DNA of 64,000 bases from an uncultured Opitutia bacterium (GTDB lineage Bacteria; Verrucomicrobiota; Verrucomicrobiia; Opitutales; UBA953), in NCBI GenBank assembly GCA_903840355.1, contig CAIMFJ010000005.1, forward strand, positions 372,001 to 436,000. Direction: 5' to 3'. Both the position numbers and the translations under genes were made by a program. Shown here piece after piece: positions 37,801 through 45,952 of this stretch. How positions within the stretch are numbered: the stretch's first letter is position 1; each line of letters opens with the position of its first letter. Below the pieces are notes generated by a model. That model saw only the letters and a program-made list of their open reading frames with translations. It did not search any database and was not told the origin of the DNA.

Positions 37801-37985
37801 GCATGCTCCTCTCCCAAGGGGACCCCGTATTCATGAAGTGCATGGGAGGGGAAGTGCAGACCGTTCCGCGGGCGCGCATCAAAGAGATCAAGCCTTTGAC
37901 CCGCTCCTTAATGTTTTATCCCTCGCAGTTGGGTCTCACCGACCAAAGCGTGGCCGATATCGCCGCCTACCTCAAAAGCCTCTAA
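34830..37985 (+). CDS. Exported NPCBM/PVC-type dehydrogenase/HEAT/c-haem multidomain protein
   Basis: A 1051-residue protein from ATG 34830 (a TTG at 34788 extends the frame but lacks signal-peptide character). Signal peptide about 1-30; NPCBM-type carbohydrate-binding domain (about 45-190) with LYLMVSDLGDNNCDWADWVEPTL and ANGIGTHANSLIAYDLPEG; a beta-propeller PVC-type membrane-bound dehydrogenase domain (about 210-610) with NMDFDEKGRLFVAEGVNYRG, VGPDGKWNFNQGN, GGFSVRMNPDGSDLKIVGHNYRNSYE and VGPDGAIYVADWFDPGVGGHG; HEAT-like repeats (about 620-880); and a C-terminal haem domain with CYTCHRIGEQGVDYGPNL, CYTCH at 932-936. Such proteins are presumed periplasmic sugar oxidoreductases with built-in electron transfer. 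Confidence 0.88.
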   Translation: MPTTPLKSRLSLGVTAAAFLLASPILTWGQKAKDAEAPIAQSADITTHSKTRLSDLTADLHGAKELYLMVSDLGDNNCDWADWVEPTLTTADGRTLKLIDLKWKSATSAHGQVMIGKNNSNGPLSVDAKVYANGIGTHANSLIAYDLPEGVVSFKAKVGIDDGGFERGGKRSPASVRFLVFTSKPKEFPAGVMDSGPTLVPPEMFTVADGLEITVWATSPQLYNPTNMDFDEKGRLFVAEGVNYRGKAGRRKEGDRIVVLEDTTGAGKADKTTTFVQETNLAAPLGVAVIDGKVIVSQPPDLIVYTDTNRDGVFDANTEKREVLLTGFNGRQHDHSLHSVTVGPDGKWNFNQGNTGAQFTDKAGRHFYMGSPYMLGNIAGKRSDDGNIWIGGFSVRMNPDGSDLKIVGHNYRNSYEQSVSSFGDMFQSDNDDPPACRVSVVMEGGNAGFASADGKRSWGADKRPGQDTPTAEWRQEDPGTMPAGDVYGGGAPTGVAIYENGSLGDKWNGLLLACESGKNVVYGYFPKAQGADFKLERFDFLTSNTQKQWAGSDFIGGPSMGALHTYFRPADVCVGPDGAIYVADWFDPGVGGHGTRDNRYTGTIYRIAPKGFKSVVPKIDLNTTEGQLLALQSPAVNVRAGGFYRLRAQGAAAIPAVSTLLHHANPYVAARAVWLLTQLGEQGAKLVQSELTSTNDTRRLVAYRALRAANYQVMAMATKMARDASPAIRREVALTMRDFKTPEAVANLATAAEQFDGVDRAYLEAIGLGSTDREAQVYAAITAKMGSEPAQWSKAYAALTWRLHPPQSVEGVRARLLSGKLTPAESKVVLTGLAFTTSAAAANTMVELALDKNFVHHDLANWWLMNRKGNDWKPYDVEKLMKLRGLYDPDKVVLHGFELPPEPADAKPLSSVEVISKLKGDPERGKMAVNVCYTCHRIGEQGVDYGPNLTSYGRQQSTETIVLGISQPSAEISHGFEGSRLVTTDGIIITGMLLSQGDPVFMKCMGGEVQTVPRARIKEIKPLTRSLMFYPSQLGLTDQSVADIAAYLKSL

Positions 37986-37995
37986 GTTAAGGTTT

Positions 37996-38019
37996 TTTAT
38001 AATATAATCTTATTATAAA
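37996..38019. repeat. AT-rich inverted repeat after the NPCBM/dehydrogenase gene
   Basis: TTTATAATA (37996-38004) and TATTATAAA (38011-38019) form a perfect 9-bp AT-only inverted repeat with a 6-base loop. It contains TATAAT on both strands (plus at 37998-38003 and 38003-38008), so it may be a promoter element of the Sel1 gene rather than a terminator. Confidence 0.45.
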
Positions 38020-38022
38020 GCA

Positions 38023-38043
38023 CCCTGAGGTCTTGCCTCAGGG
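38023..38043 (+). terminator. GC-rich hairpin upstream of the Sel1 gene
   Basis: CCCTGAGG (38023-38030), loop TCTTG, CCTCAGGG (38036-38043): a perfect 8-bp stem 37 bp after the dehydrogenase stop and 24 bp before the Sel1 ATG. No T-run follows, so it is a terminator without tail or a structured 5' leader. Confidence 0.4.
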
Positions 38044-38067
38044 ACGCTAACTATTTACTTTGCATCA

Positions 38068-38907
38068 ATGAAATGGCTCCTCTGGTTAGGTTTTAGTGCG
38101 CGACTGCTCGCCGCAGAAGCTCTGGTAATTCCGGAATACCGCGAAGCGGAATTAGGCAATGCCGCGGCGCAAGTTAAGGTGGGCACTTACTACGTTAACA
38201 TGTATGCCAAAACTAAAATCGGCGATAACCTGACGGAAGCGGCGGATTGGTTCAACAAGGCAGCGAAACAAAAGAACCCCGAAGCCATATTCAATTTGGC
38301 TAAACTTTACGGACGTCCCGAACCGGAAGTTCATAATACTGCCGAATCTTTTCACTGGTGGGACGAGCTCTACGATCGCAACCAAATCGCCACGGAGTGT
38401 AATTTTGAACTCTGCCGGATGTATGCGACCGGGACCTACGCTGAACCCGCCGGCAAACCAGACTTCTTCAAAGCCTACTACCACTTACTCCTGCAGCGGG
38501 CTGCAGGGATCGAACCCTCTGAATGTCGCACCTACGAAAACCTGGCCTTAAAACAACTGTCGCCCTCCCAAATTAAAGATGCGAAAGACCGGGCTTTCCG
38601 CTGGATTGAAGACCATAACAAGCCCCGCTTTAAATTAGAGGACGAACTTAATGCCCGTAACAATGGTGGAAACGGTAATAATAATAAGAGCAATAATGAT
38701 AATAATGACACCCGCCCCACCGCTAAAGAACAAGCGGTCGATACTTCTGACAAGGCGTTAGCCTTAGCCCAAAAGAACGCTCAAGAGAACGCCCGCCTCG
38801 TGAATCCTTTGGGTAAAAGCAAGAAGTACCAATTACCTGGGGCCGACCAAGACTCCAACAGTAAGTACCAATTACCTGGGGCCGACCAAGACTCCAACAA
38901 GAAGTAG
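38068..38907 (+). CDS. Exported Sel1-like repeat protein with Asn-rich linker and C-terminal duplication
   Basis: A 279-residue protein with a short signal peptide (1-16, ending LLAAEA). Sel1/TPR-like helical repeats cover about 25-190 (EAELGNAAAQVKVGTYY, LTEAADWFNKAAKQKNPEAIFNLAKLYG, ATECNFELCRMYATGTY), a scaffold usually used for protein-protein binding. A disordered Asn/Gly/Lys linker (about 197-213, NNGGNGNNNKSNNDNND) and a helical segment lead to the tail, where KYQLPGADQDSN occurs twice in tandem. The DNA encoding that repeat is identical over 37 bases. Function unknown. The stop is 2 bp from the convergent uup stop. No Shine-Dalgarno sequence is seen before its ATG. Confidence 0.75.
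   Translation: MKWLLWLGFSARLLAAEALVIPEYREAELGNAAAQVKVGTYYVNMYAKTKIGDNLTEAADWFNKAAKQKNPEAIFNLAKLYGRPEPEVHNTAESFHWWDELYDRNQIATECNFELCRMYATGTYAEPAGKPDFFKAYYHLLLQRAAGIEPSECRTYENLALKQLSPSQIKDAKDRAFRWIEDHNKPRFKLEDELNARNNGGNGNNNKSNNDNNDTRPTAKEQAVDTSDKALALAQKNAQENARLVNPLGKSKKYQLPGADQDSNSKYQLPGADQDSNKK
38824..38899 (+). repeat. Tandem 39-bp repeat, two units, inside the Sel1 gene
   Basis: Two copies (38824-38860 and 38863-38899) identical over 37 bases with a 39-base period, so in frame: each adds 13 residues (KYQLPGADQDSN plus Ser or Lys). Identity extends through all synonymous positions, pointing to recent duplication. Confidence 0.95.
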
Positions 38908-38909
38908 CG

Positions 38910-40718
38910 TTAGAGTGCCCTACGGGCATCCAAGTCTGTCCAGCGTTGCCAAGCAGTAGCGTGATCCTCCTCGAGTTGATGTAACTTTTTTTGTAAGGCA
39001 GACGCTTGGCTCCCCCCGTCTTTGTAAATTTCTGGGTCCGCCAGTTGAACCGTGATTTCTGCCTGTTGGGTTTCAATCTCTTCAATTTTCTTCGGCAGGA
39101 CTTCCAACTCCTGACGCTCTTTGTTCGACAACTTGGTGCCAGTGGCTGGCGTAACCTTAGCAGCCGCCACCGGGGCGGCTACAGCAACCGTGGCTTTTTG
39201 GCGCTTAGCTACCGCGATGCGAGCCAATTCCTGACGCCAATCGGTATAACCTCCTACGTGTTCCGTGACCAAACCATTACCTTCAAAAACTAAAGTGCTC
39301 GTCACGACATTATCCAAGAAAGCACGGTCGTGACTGACCATGATTAAAGTCCCATTATAATCCACTAGGATATCTTCGAGAACATCCAACGTCTCGGCAT
39401 CGAGATCGTTGGTTGGTTCGTCGAGGACTAAGACGTTGGCAGGCTTAGTAAATAAGCGAGCGAGCAAGAGGCGATTGCGCTCCCCACCAGAGAGGACCTT
39501 GGCCTTGGAGCGAGCTCGCGTGGGCTCAAAGAGGAAATCTTGGAGATAGCTAATCACGTGACGTGAGCGACCTTGGACTTGCACCTGATCCGAATCACCT
39601 GCGATGTTCTCGGCGACCGTCTTGGAATCGTCGATTTGCTCGCGCATTTGATCGAAATAAACCACTTCCAACTTAGTACCTAACTTCAAACTCCCCGACG
39701 TGGGTGCTAATTGTCCCAGCAAGAGCCGGACTAATGTCGTCTTACCCGCACCATTGGGGCCAATCAGGCCTACCTTATCCCCGCGATTTAACACCAAACT
39801 AAAATCTTTAATCATCAGCTCGCTACCGGGATAACCAAAGGAAATTTTCTCAGCCTCCACCACCCGTACGCCCGAACGTTCCGCTTCGCTAATTTCCATC
39901 TTAGCCGAACCCGTCGCATTACGTTGTAAAGTGCGCTGCTCACGCATCTTCTTCAACGCTTCCATACGGGCATTCGATTTCGTCCGCCGAGCACCCGGGC
40001 TCCGTCGCGACCAAGCTTCTTCCTGCGAAAGTTTCTTATCAAAAGCAGCTCGTTGCCGTTCCTCGGCCACAAAGAGTTCTTCTTTGCGGGCTAGGTAACT
40101 ATCGTAATCGCAGGACCAACTGGAAAGTTTACCGCGGTCTAACTCGATAATCCGATTCGCCATACGACGTAAAAAAGCCCGGTCGTGCGTCACAAAGAGT
40201 AGCGAGATTTTCTCGCCCAACAAAAACTCTTCCATCCACAGGATGGACTCTAAGTCCATGTGATTGGTCGGTTCGTCTAATAAGAGCAATTGGGGTTTAG
40301 CAGCCAACGCTTTGGCGAGCAGACAACGGCGCTTTAAACCACCTGAAAGGTGATCGAATAAACTCTCCTCGGCCAAACTTAAGCGCGCCACTAGGTCATC
40401 AACCCGCAAATCTTTCTCCCAGTCCTCCGCATGATCATCATCGCGCAAACCGCTCGCCACAATCTCCCGAACGGTCCCAGGCAACGAGTCAGGAATCTCT
40501 TGGGTCAGACGAGCCAAGCAGACCCCATCAGGCACGGTGACCGTTCCGGAGTCAGGCTGGGCTTCACCCGCCGCAATCTTCATCAAAGTCGTTTTGCCAG
40601 CCCCATTACGACCCAGCAAACAGACGAGTTCACCTTCTTCGACTTGCAAATTGAGGTGATCCAAGACGGGCGGCCCGCCAAAACTGACATAGACATCAAG
40701 TAAACTGAGTAGCGCCAT
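38910..40718 (-). CDS. uup: ABC-F family ATPase, Uup-like
   Basis: A 602-residue cytoplasmic ABC-F protein from ATG 40718 (MALLSLLDVYVSFGG); the frame runs on upstream but without family sequence. It has two nucleotide-binding domains: Walker A LLGRNGAGKTT, signature LSGGLKRRCLLAKAL, Walker B LLLDEPTNHMD in the first; LIGPNGAGKTT, LSGGERNRLLLARLF and VLDEPTNDLDAETLDVLED in the second, joined by a charged linker (RRSPGARRTKSNARMEALKKMREQRT). TSTLVFEGNGLVTEHVGGYTDWRQ followed by a C-terminal coiled coil (about 535-602) is typical of Uup, which binds ribosomes and branched DNA and lowers precise transposon excision in E. coli. No transmembrane parts. Its 3' end meets the Sel1 gene end. Confidence 0.92.
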   Translation of the reverse strand: MALLSLLDVYVSFGGPPVLDHLNLQVEEGELVCLLGRNGAGKTTLMKIAAGEAQPDSGTVTVPDGVCLARLTQEIPDSLPGTVREIVASGLRDDDHAEDWEKDLRVDDLVARLSLAEESLFDHLSGGLKRRCLLAKALAAKPQLLLLDEPTNHMDLESILWMEEFLLGEKISLLFVTHDRAFLRRMANRIIELDRGKLSSWSCDYDSYLARKEELFVAEERQRAAFDKKLSQEEAWSRRSPGARRTKSNARMEALKKMREQRTLQRNATGSAKMEISEAERSGVRVVEAEKISFGYPGSELMIKDFSLVLNRGDKVGLIGPNGAGKTTLVRLLLGQLAPTSGSLKLGTKLEVVYFDQMREQIDDSKTVAENIAGDSDQVQVQGRSRHVISYLQDFLFEPTRARSKAKVLSGGERNRLLLARLFTKPANVLVLDEPTNDLDAETLDVLEDILVDYNGTLIMVSHDRAFLDNVVTSTLVFEGNGLVTEHVGGYTDWRQELARIAVAKRQKATVAVAAPVAAAKVTPATGTKLSNKERQELEVLPKKIEEIETQQAEITVQLADPEIYKDGGSQASALQKKLHQLEEDHATAWQRWTDLDARRAL

Positions 40719-40846
40719 TGAGCCGATAAGTGAGCCAGCGGAAGGGGAGATGCGAGAAAAATGGCATTCTAATCTAAAAAACACCGCTTTCTTAAAGGAA
40801 CACTTGAGGTCAGGGTGGGTCGTAGTCTAAAGCTTTGCCCATCCCC
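40719..40846. promoter_or_regulatory. Divergent intergenic region between uup and the ThuA-fusion operon
   Basis: 128 bp that must carry promoters for uup (minus) and the four-gene operon (plus). Only modest AT-rich segments (CTAATCTAAAAAACACC, GCTTTCTTAAAGG) are seen; no convincing palindrome, riboswitch or Shine-Dalgarno sequence before the ATG at 40847. Confidence 0.3.
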
Positions 40847-43800
40847 ATGAAATTCCGTTTGCTCCTATTATTAGTGGCTTCTGTGGTCGTAGCCGCCCCC
40901 CTCAAAGTTGTTGTGGTAAGCGATCAGGATAGCATCGGCGCCAGCCTCAGGGCGGCCCTGGTCAAAGGGGGTGCAGAGGTCATGCAAAAGAAAGTCCTCG
41001 AGGCCAACGACCTTAACCAAGCCGACGTCACCTTATTGTATCAAACAGACTTCAAACCCTACAGTGCGGATGCCCAAAAGGCCCTAGCGGATTTTGCCAA
41101 AAAAGGGCATGGTCTCGTCGTCATCCACGGAGCACTCGCCGGTCTGGAAGCAGGGTGGAGTAAAGAAAACCTTGGTGCGAGCTGGAATGCCGACAGTCAA
41201 AAATTCCATGACATCATCATGATGAATTTACGAACGGACTCGCACCCGCTCACCCAAAGCATGTCTACGTTCGATGTGACGGATGACACGGTCTATGACC
41301 TCAGCTTTAACGAAAAAGTTTTCGTCCTCTGCTCTTCGTTCACTCCCAAAGTCACTAACAGCAAAAAGAAAGCGCTGAATGACCGCATTTCCGTTTACGA
41401 CATCGAACCCCAGTGGTGGGCACTGGAAGCACCCGATCACCGAGCCGCGGTTTTGTTACAAGGCGATGCTCAAACGCTCCAACACCCCAGCGTGGTTACC
41501 TACTTAAAACGAGCCGTGGCTTGGACGGCCCACCGCACTGAGGTTAACGAACTATGCAGCGCGACGGATTTAGCCGATTTGCGTTATCCCGTGGGCGGTC
41601 CGCGCCGTCCCAAGGATGCCATCGCCCAATTTAAATTACAGCCGGGCTTCAAAACCAGCGTCCTTTGCAGCGAACCTTTAATCAATAAACCCATCGCCAT
41701 TCAATGGGATGAAAAGGGCCGTCTGTGGGTCGCCGAAACACCCGAGTACCCGAACGGTCGCCGCCCCCTGACCGCAGACTCTTGGAAAGAAACCGGCGTC
41801 CTCGTGCCTGGTAGTTACGATCGCCCCGCCCAAGATAAAATCTCCGTGCTCATCGATTCACAGCACCGTGGCGTCTTTGATAAGAAAGTTATTTTCCATG
41901 AAGGCCTCGAACTCATCACCGGCTTCTGCTTCTACCGCGATGGCGTGATTGCCGTAGCCCAAAACGGCATCTATTGGCTCCGCGACACTAAGGGCACGGG
42001 CAAAGCCGATCAGGAAATCCTTCTCTACGGCGGTTTCCGCCCCGGGGACACCCACTTCGTACCCAACCACTTCATCGTGGCTCCCGACGGCTGGATTTAC
42101 GCCTCGAATGGCGGCGGTGCCTTGGCTACGAACGGCAAGACCGGCGAACTGATGGCCAAAATTAGTCCTGGAACTTTCCGGTTTAAGCCTGACGGTTCAG
42201 CGATTGAACAAGTCGCCTCGCAAGGTGGTAACAGCTTTGGCAATGAAGTCACCAGCGACCTTGAACTCTACCATGGTAAAGCGACTAACGGCAACCCCGT
42301 GCAACACGTCGTTCTCCCTGAAACTATTTTAGCTAAAGTTCCTGGCACGAACGCCAAAGCGTTCCACTCCGTCAACCCTGGTCGTGCCGTGGCCCGCACT
42401 GACATGCCCGACCGTGCTCCTTTAATGCAAATTGACCAAGTAGGTCACTACTCCGCCGGTTGTGCATGTTCCGTTTACGAAGGAGGCGCTTGGCCCAAGG
42501 AATACAACGGGACGGTCTGGATGACCGAGCCCATCCTCGACGTGATTCACCATGAAAAACTGAACCTCAACGGGGTTACGTATGAAGGTGAATTAATGCT
42601 CCAAGGCCAAGAATGGCTACGCTCGATGGATCAATGGTTCTGTCCGATTGACGTTTCTTTCGGTCCAGATGGGGCGATGTATATTTTAGACTTCTACACC
42701 GCCGTCGTAGCGCACAACGACACGCGTGGTCCGATGCATAGCAAATCAGGCGCCTCGGTCCGCCCTGACCGCGAACACTACTTCGGTCGCATCTACCGCA
42801 TCCAACATGACCAAGCTCCGAGTTTGGTCCACCCCGACCTCACCACGGCCGATGCCGTGGGCTTAGTCGAAGCCTTTAAGCACCCCAGCAAAGTGGTGCG
42901 CTTTAATGCCATTCGCGTGCTCATGGATCGCGATGCCGCAACACAGCAAACGGCGGTCGCACCTTTAGTCGAACTCGCCCAAAGCCTAGCCATTCCTGAA
43001 GCCCGCATTCAAGCACTCTGGGCCCTACAACGTCTGGGCAAGCTCGACCAAACGTTGCTCGCCCAAGCAGCCAAGGATAGTAATGCCTCCGTTCGGAAGA
43101 ATGTTTTTCTGATTGCTGAGGCCGGTAAAATCGCATTGCCGACTGCAATCTTCAAGGCGGGCTTAAGCGATGAAAATGGCCGCGTCCGCCTCGCAACCCT
43201 TCGTGCCATGGGCACCGCCCCCTTAAGTGCCGATGCCGGTACCTTACTCCTCGAAAGCCAAAAGACTTTTAACGACGACTGGTCCAAGGCGGCTGCGGCG
43301 GCCGCCGCGGCTTCGAATCCCGTGCCCACGATTGAAGCCTTACTGTCTGCGGATACCACTCCGCAAAATATTAATGAAGTGGCAGGCTTCCTCAAAAGCC
43401 TCTCCGCCAGCCTAGCGGGCGCTAATGACCCCGCCGGCAATTTACGTGCCCTCGCTGCCGCCGCGAAATGCGCCGACGGACACCTGGCCACCATCGTCTT
43501 ACGTGAATTGGCTGACCGCAAAGCGGTTACGCCAACCGATCGGGCCAGTACGCAAGCCCTACTGCAGACCGTTCTTAGTATTAAAGATATCAAGGAAGCA
43601 GGCACGGGAGCTTCGCTCACCGTCGCTTGGGGCTTTAATCAAGCCCTGCAAAGCGAATTAAACACTCTGGGGGCTCGACTCATTCAACCCTTGCAAGACA
43701 GCAACCTATCTAACTCGGTTCGGGCCACCGCCGGCATCACGTTGGTGGCTTTGCGTGATAATCAACCTTCGTTCGCCAAGGCCATCCATGACGCACTCCT

Positions 43801-45946
43801 TGCGGTAGACACACCCGAAGAAGTTAAACGTGCCCTGATTGATGCCTTAGTTGCCACGAATGACGTCAAAGTAGGTAGTCTTTTAATTGAGACTCTCCCC
43901 AAAACTTCCGGCATCCTGCGCAACTCGCTCTTTGCCGCTTTAGTAACGCGGACGGATTGGGCACAACTCATCTTAAATGCCCTCGAGGCGAAAAACCTTT
44001 CACCCCTTTCCCTCGGGCCTATCCAAATCTCGCAACTGACCCGTCACCCTGACGATGCCGTATCCAAACGAGCGGCAGCAGTCTTGGCTAAACTTAATGC
44101 GGGCTCTAACCCCGCTAAGGATGAAATCATCAATCGCCTCCGTCCCCTAGTCGAAGAAAAAGCTGGTGACCCTGCTAAGGGTAAAGAACTCTTCACGTCA
44201 ACCTGTGCCGTATGCCACAAAGTAGGGGAGGTCGGAAATGAATTCGGGCCCAACCTTCAAGGCATCGGATCTCACCCCGTCGTTGAACTCTTAGTGCACA
44301 TCATCGACCCTAGTCGCATGGTCGATGACGAGCACCGGACGTGGAATTTCAAAACCAAAGACGGCACTTTATACTCCGCCATCATCGCCAGCGAAAATAA
44401 TTCCGTGGTAAAACTTCGCCAACCCGGCGGGATTATCATCGAGTTAAAGCAATCCGACATCGCAAGTCGCCAACGCATCGAGACGTCGCTTATGCCGGAA
44501 GGTTTTGAAGCGCTCGGTGCCGAAGGCTTACGCAACATCATTGCTTACCTCAAAAGCGTGGCCGTGACCGCCAACGGGATTACCGTTGGTCGCTTCCAAT
44601 TACTAAACCTCAGCAATGCCTTCACGGCTGACACCCGCTGGGGCTTATACGCCTCGCGCCAAGCCCGGTCGGACACGTTGCCCTTTATCAAGTTTGGCCA
44701 AATCACAGCTAATGGCATTCCTTTTGAAGTGATTGATCCTGCACAGACCAAGGATGGGAAAAATGTCATTGTGCTTAAAGGCGGAGGTAAAGGCAGCTTC
44801 GCCCACAGCCTAGCCCAAAGCGTAGAAATCCCCGTGGGCACGGCCGCAACGCGTTTGCACTTGCTCGGGGGAGTCGGTGGTTGGGGCAGCCATGGAGATG
44901 GTCAAACCGTCGCCATGACGGTCGACATCCATTTCCTCGATGGCAAAACTCAATCCGTCAAACTCTACGCTAACCGCGACTTTACGGATTACTTCGGACG
45001 CGATGGCAATGTTCCAGGTTCGAAACTCGTCGAAGGTGTCCTCAAAGATCACCAAGTACGCACCCTCGTGATTCCGGTAGAAAATGTCGCCGTTATCGAA
45101 AAAGTCGTGCTGTCCAGTCCTGACAACCAAGTTGCACCGACCACCGTAGCCATCACGGCCGAAATCGGAGGCGATCCCAATCCACCTCGCAAAGAATCAA
45201 AGTCAGCAGCTGGCAAGAAAGCCGTGGAAACGCTGAATTCCCCCAATACCACCATGGCGTTCGGGCAACACTTCGCCACACGCCAAGCCGGCGTGCAACG
45301 CGTCCTGCTCTTAGGTGCCGGCAGTTCGCACGATTTCCCTAAATTCTTCCTAGGCCAAGATGCGGCCACGATTAAAGCTACCAGCAAATATGACACCGTA
45401 TCTTCCCCCAACCTTGCTGAAGCGCTAGCCCTCTTGCCAATGGCTGATCTGCTGGTCTTCAGCGGCAACCACGCCCAATACGGCACGGCGGAATTCCAAA
45501 CGGCGCTCAATGCTTTCGCTGATGCAGGGAAGGGCATTGTGATTGTGCATGCAGGTGCTTGGTATAACTGGCCCGCAGCCTCCAATTACAACGACCGTTT
45601 CGTGGCCGGTGGTGCACGCGGACATGGTCACAGCGAATTCACCGTGACGGTCACCAAACCTGAACACCCGATTCTTCAAGGTGTCCCGGGGACCTTTAAA
45701 ATCATGGATGAAAGTTACCAAACGGTTTTAAGTCATCCCGAGAACGCCGAGATTCTGGCCACGCTTCCTGGACCGGCCTTGAAGGGCCAGCCTGGCCCAA
45801 CGCAAACCTTCCCGACAGTGTGGATCGTCAAAGACAGCCACACCCGCATTGTCAATATCACCCTAGGACATGCGCTGGAGGCACACTCTAACCCTGCTTA
45901 CCAAACTATCCTGTTGAACGCCCTGCAGTGGGTCTCCCAAAAATAA
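40847..45946 (+). CDS. Giant exported ThuA-dehydrogenase-HEAT-c-haem-ThuA fusion protein
   Basis: A 1699-residue protein from ATG 40847 (a TTG four codons upstream is less likely). Signal peptide 1-17 (LLLLLVASVVVAAP). Domain order: ThuA-like (about 18-230, VVVVSDQDSIG, GHGLVVIHGALAGLE, HPLTQSM); PVC-type dehydrogenase beta-propeller (about 260-640, PIAIQWDEKGRLWVAETPEYPNGR, GFCFYRDGVIAVAQNGIYWL, FGPDGAMYILDFYTAVVAHND); HEAT-like repeats (about 650-1090); c-haem domain with CAVCHKVGEVGNEFGPNL, CAVCH at 1120-1124; a beta-sandwich of NPCBM-like character (about 1240-1410); and a second ThuA domain (about 1435-1699, GSSHDFPKFF, GIVIVHAGAWYNW, GARGHGHSEFTV, HPILQGVPG). ThuA is linked to 3-keto-trehalose-type metabolism in rhizobia. 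First gene of a tight four-gene operon (6-8 bp gaps). Confidence 0.88.
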   Translation: MKFRLLLLLVASVVVAAPLKVVVVSDQDSIGASLRAALVKGGAEVMQKKVLEANDLNQADVTLLYQTDFKPYSADAQKALADFAKKGHGLVVIHGALAGLEAGWSKENLGASWNADSQKFHDIIMMNLRTDSHPLTQSMSTFDVTDDTVYDLSFNEKVFVLCSSFTPKVTNSKKKALNDRISVYDIEPQWWALEAPDHRAAVLLQGDAQTLQHPSVVTYLKRAVAWTAHRTEVNELCSATDLADLRYPVGGPRRPKDAIAQFKLQPGFKTSVLCSEPLINKPIAIQWDEKGRLWVAETPEYPNGRRPLTADSWKETGVLVPGSYDRPAQDKISVLIDSQHRGVFDKKVIFHEGLELITGFCFYRDGVIAVAQNGIYWLRDTKGTGKADQEILLYGGFRPGDTHFVPNHFIVAPDGWIYASNGGGALATNGKTGELMAKISPGTFRFKPDGSAIEQVASQGGNSFGNEVTSDLELYHGKATNGNPVQHVVLPETILAKVPGTNAKAFHSVNPGRAVARTDMPDRAPLMQIDQVGHYSAGCACSVYEGGAWPKEYNGTVWMTEPILDVIHHEKLNLNGVTYEGELMLQGQEWLRSMDQWFCPIDVSFGPDGAMYILDFYTAVVAHNDTRGPMHSKSGASVRPDREHYFGRIYRIQHDQAPSLVHPDLTTADAVGLVEAFKHPSKVVRFNAIRVLMDRDAATQQTAVAPLVELAQSLAIPEARIQALWALQRLGKLDQTLLAQAAKDSNASVRKNVFLIAEAGKIALPTAIFKAGLSDENGRVRLATLRAMGTAPLSADAGTLLLESQKTFNDDWSKAAAAAAAASNPVPTIEALLSADTTPQNINEVAGFLKSLSASLAGANDPAGNLRALAAAAKCADGHLATIVLRELADRKAVTPTDRASTQALLQTVLSIKDIKEAGTGASLTVAWGFNQALQSELNTLGARLIQPLQDSNLSNSVRATAGITLVALRDNQPSFAKAIHDALLAVDTPEEVKRALIDALVATNDVKVGSLLIETLPKTSGILRNSLFAALVTRTDWAQLILNALEAKNLSPLSLGPIQISQLTRHPDDAVSKRAAAVLAKLNAGSNPAKDEIINRLRPLVEEKAGDPAKGKELFTSTCAVCHKVGEVGNEFGPNLQGIGSHPVVELLVHIIDPSRMVDDEHRTWNFKTKDGTLYSAIIASENNSVVKLRQPGGIIIELKQSDIASRQRIETSLMPEGFEALGAEGLRNIIAYLKSVAVTANGITVGRFQLLNLSNAFTADTRWGLYASRQARSDTLPFIKFGQITANGIPFEVIDPAQTKDGKNVIVLKGGGKGSFAHSLAQSVEIPVGTAATRLHLLGGVGGWGSHGDGQTVAMTVDIHFLDGKTQSVKLYANRDFTDYFGRDGNVPGSKLVEGVLKDHQVRTLVIPVENVAVIEKVVLSSPDNQVAPTTVAITAEIGGDPNPPRKESKSAAGKKAVETLNSPNTTMAFGQHFATRQAGVQRVLLLGAGSSHDFPKFFLGQDAATIKATSKYDTVSSPNLAEALALLPMADLLVFSGNHAQYGTAEFQTALNAFADAGKGIVIVHAGAWYNWPAASNYNDRFVAGGARGHGHSEFTVTVTKPEHPILQGVPGTFKIMDESYQTVLSHPENAEILATLPGPALKGQPGPTQTFPTVWIVKDSHTRIVNITLGHALEAHSNPAYQTILLNALQWVSQK

Positions 45947-45952
45947 GTTTCT

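Noticed and set aside
38824-38899. CRISPR-like direct repeat
   Set aside because: Only two adjacent copies in frame inside a coding region, with no spacers.
40719-40784. N-terminal extension of the uup protein
   Set aside because: No family sequence before MALLSLLDVYVSFGG and no Met start in the extension.
43009-43620. 203-codon minus-strand frame inside the giant fusion gene
   Set aside because: Low-complexity Ala/Ser/Arg composition and full overlap with a well-supported gene.
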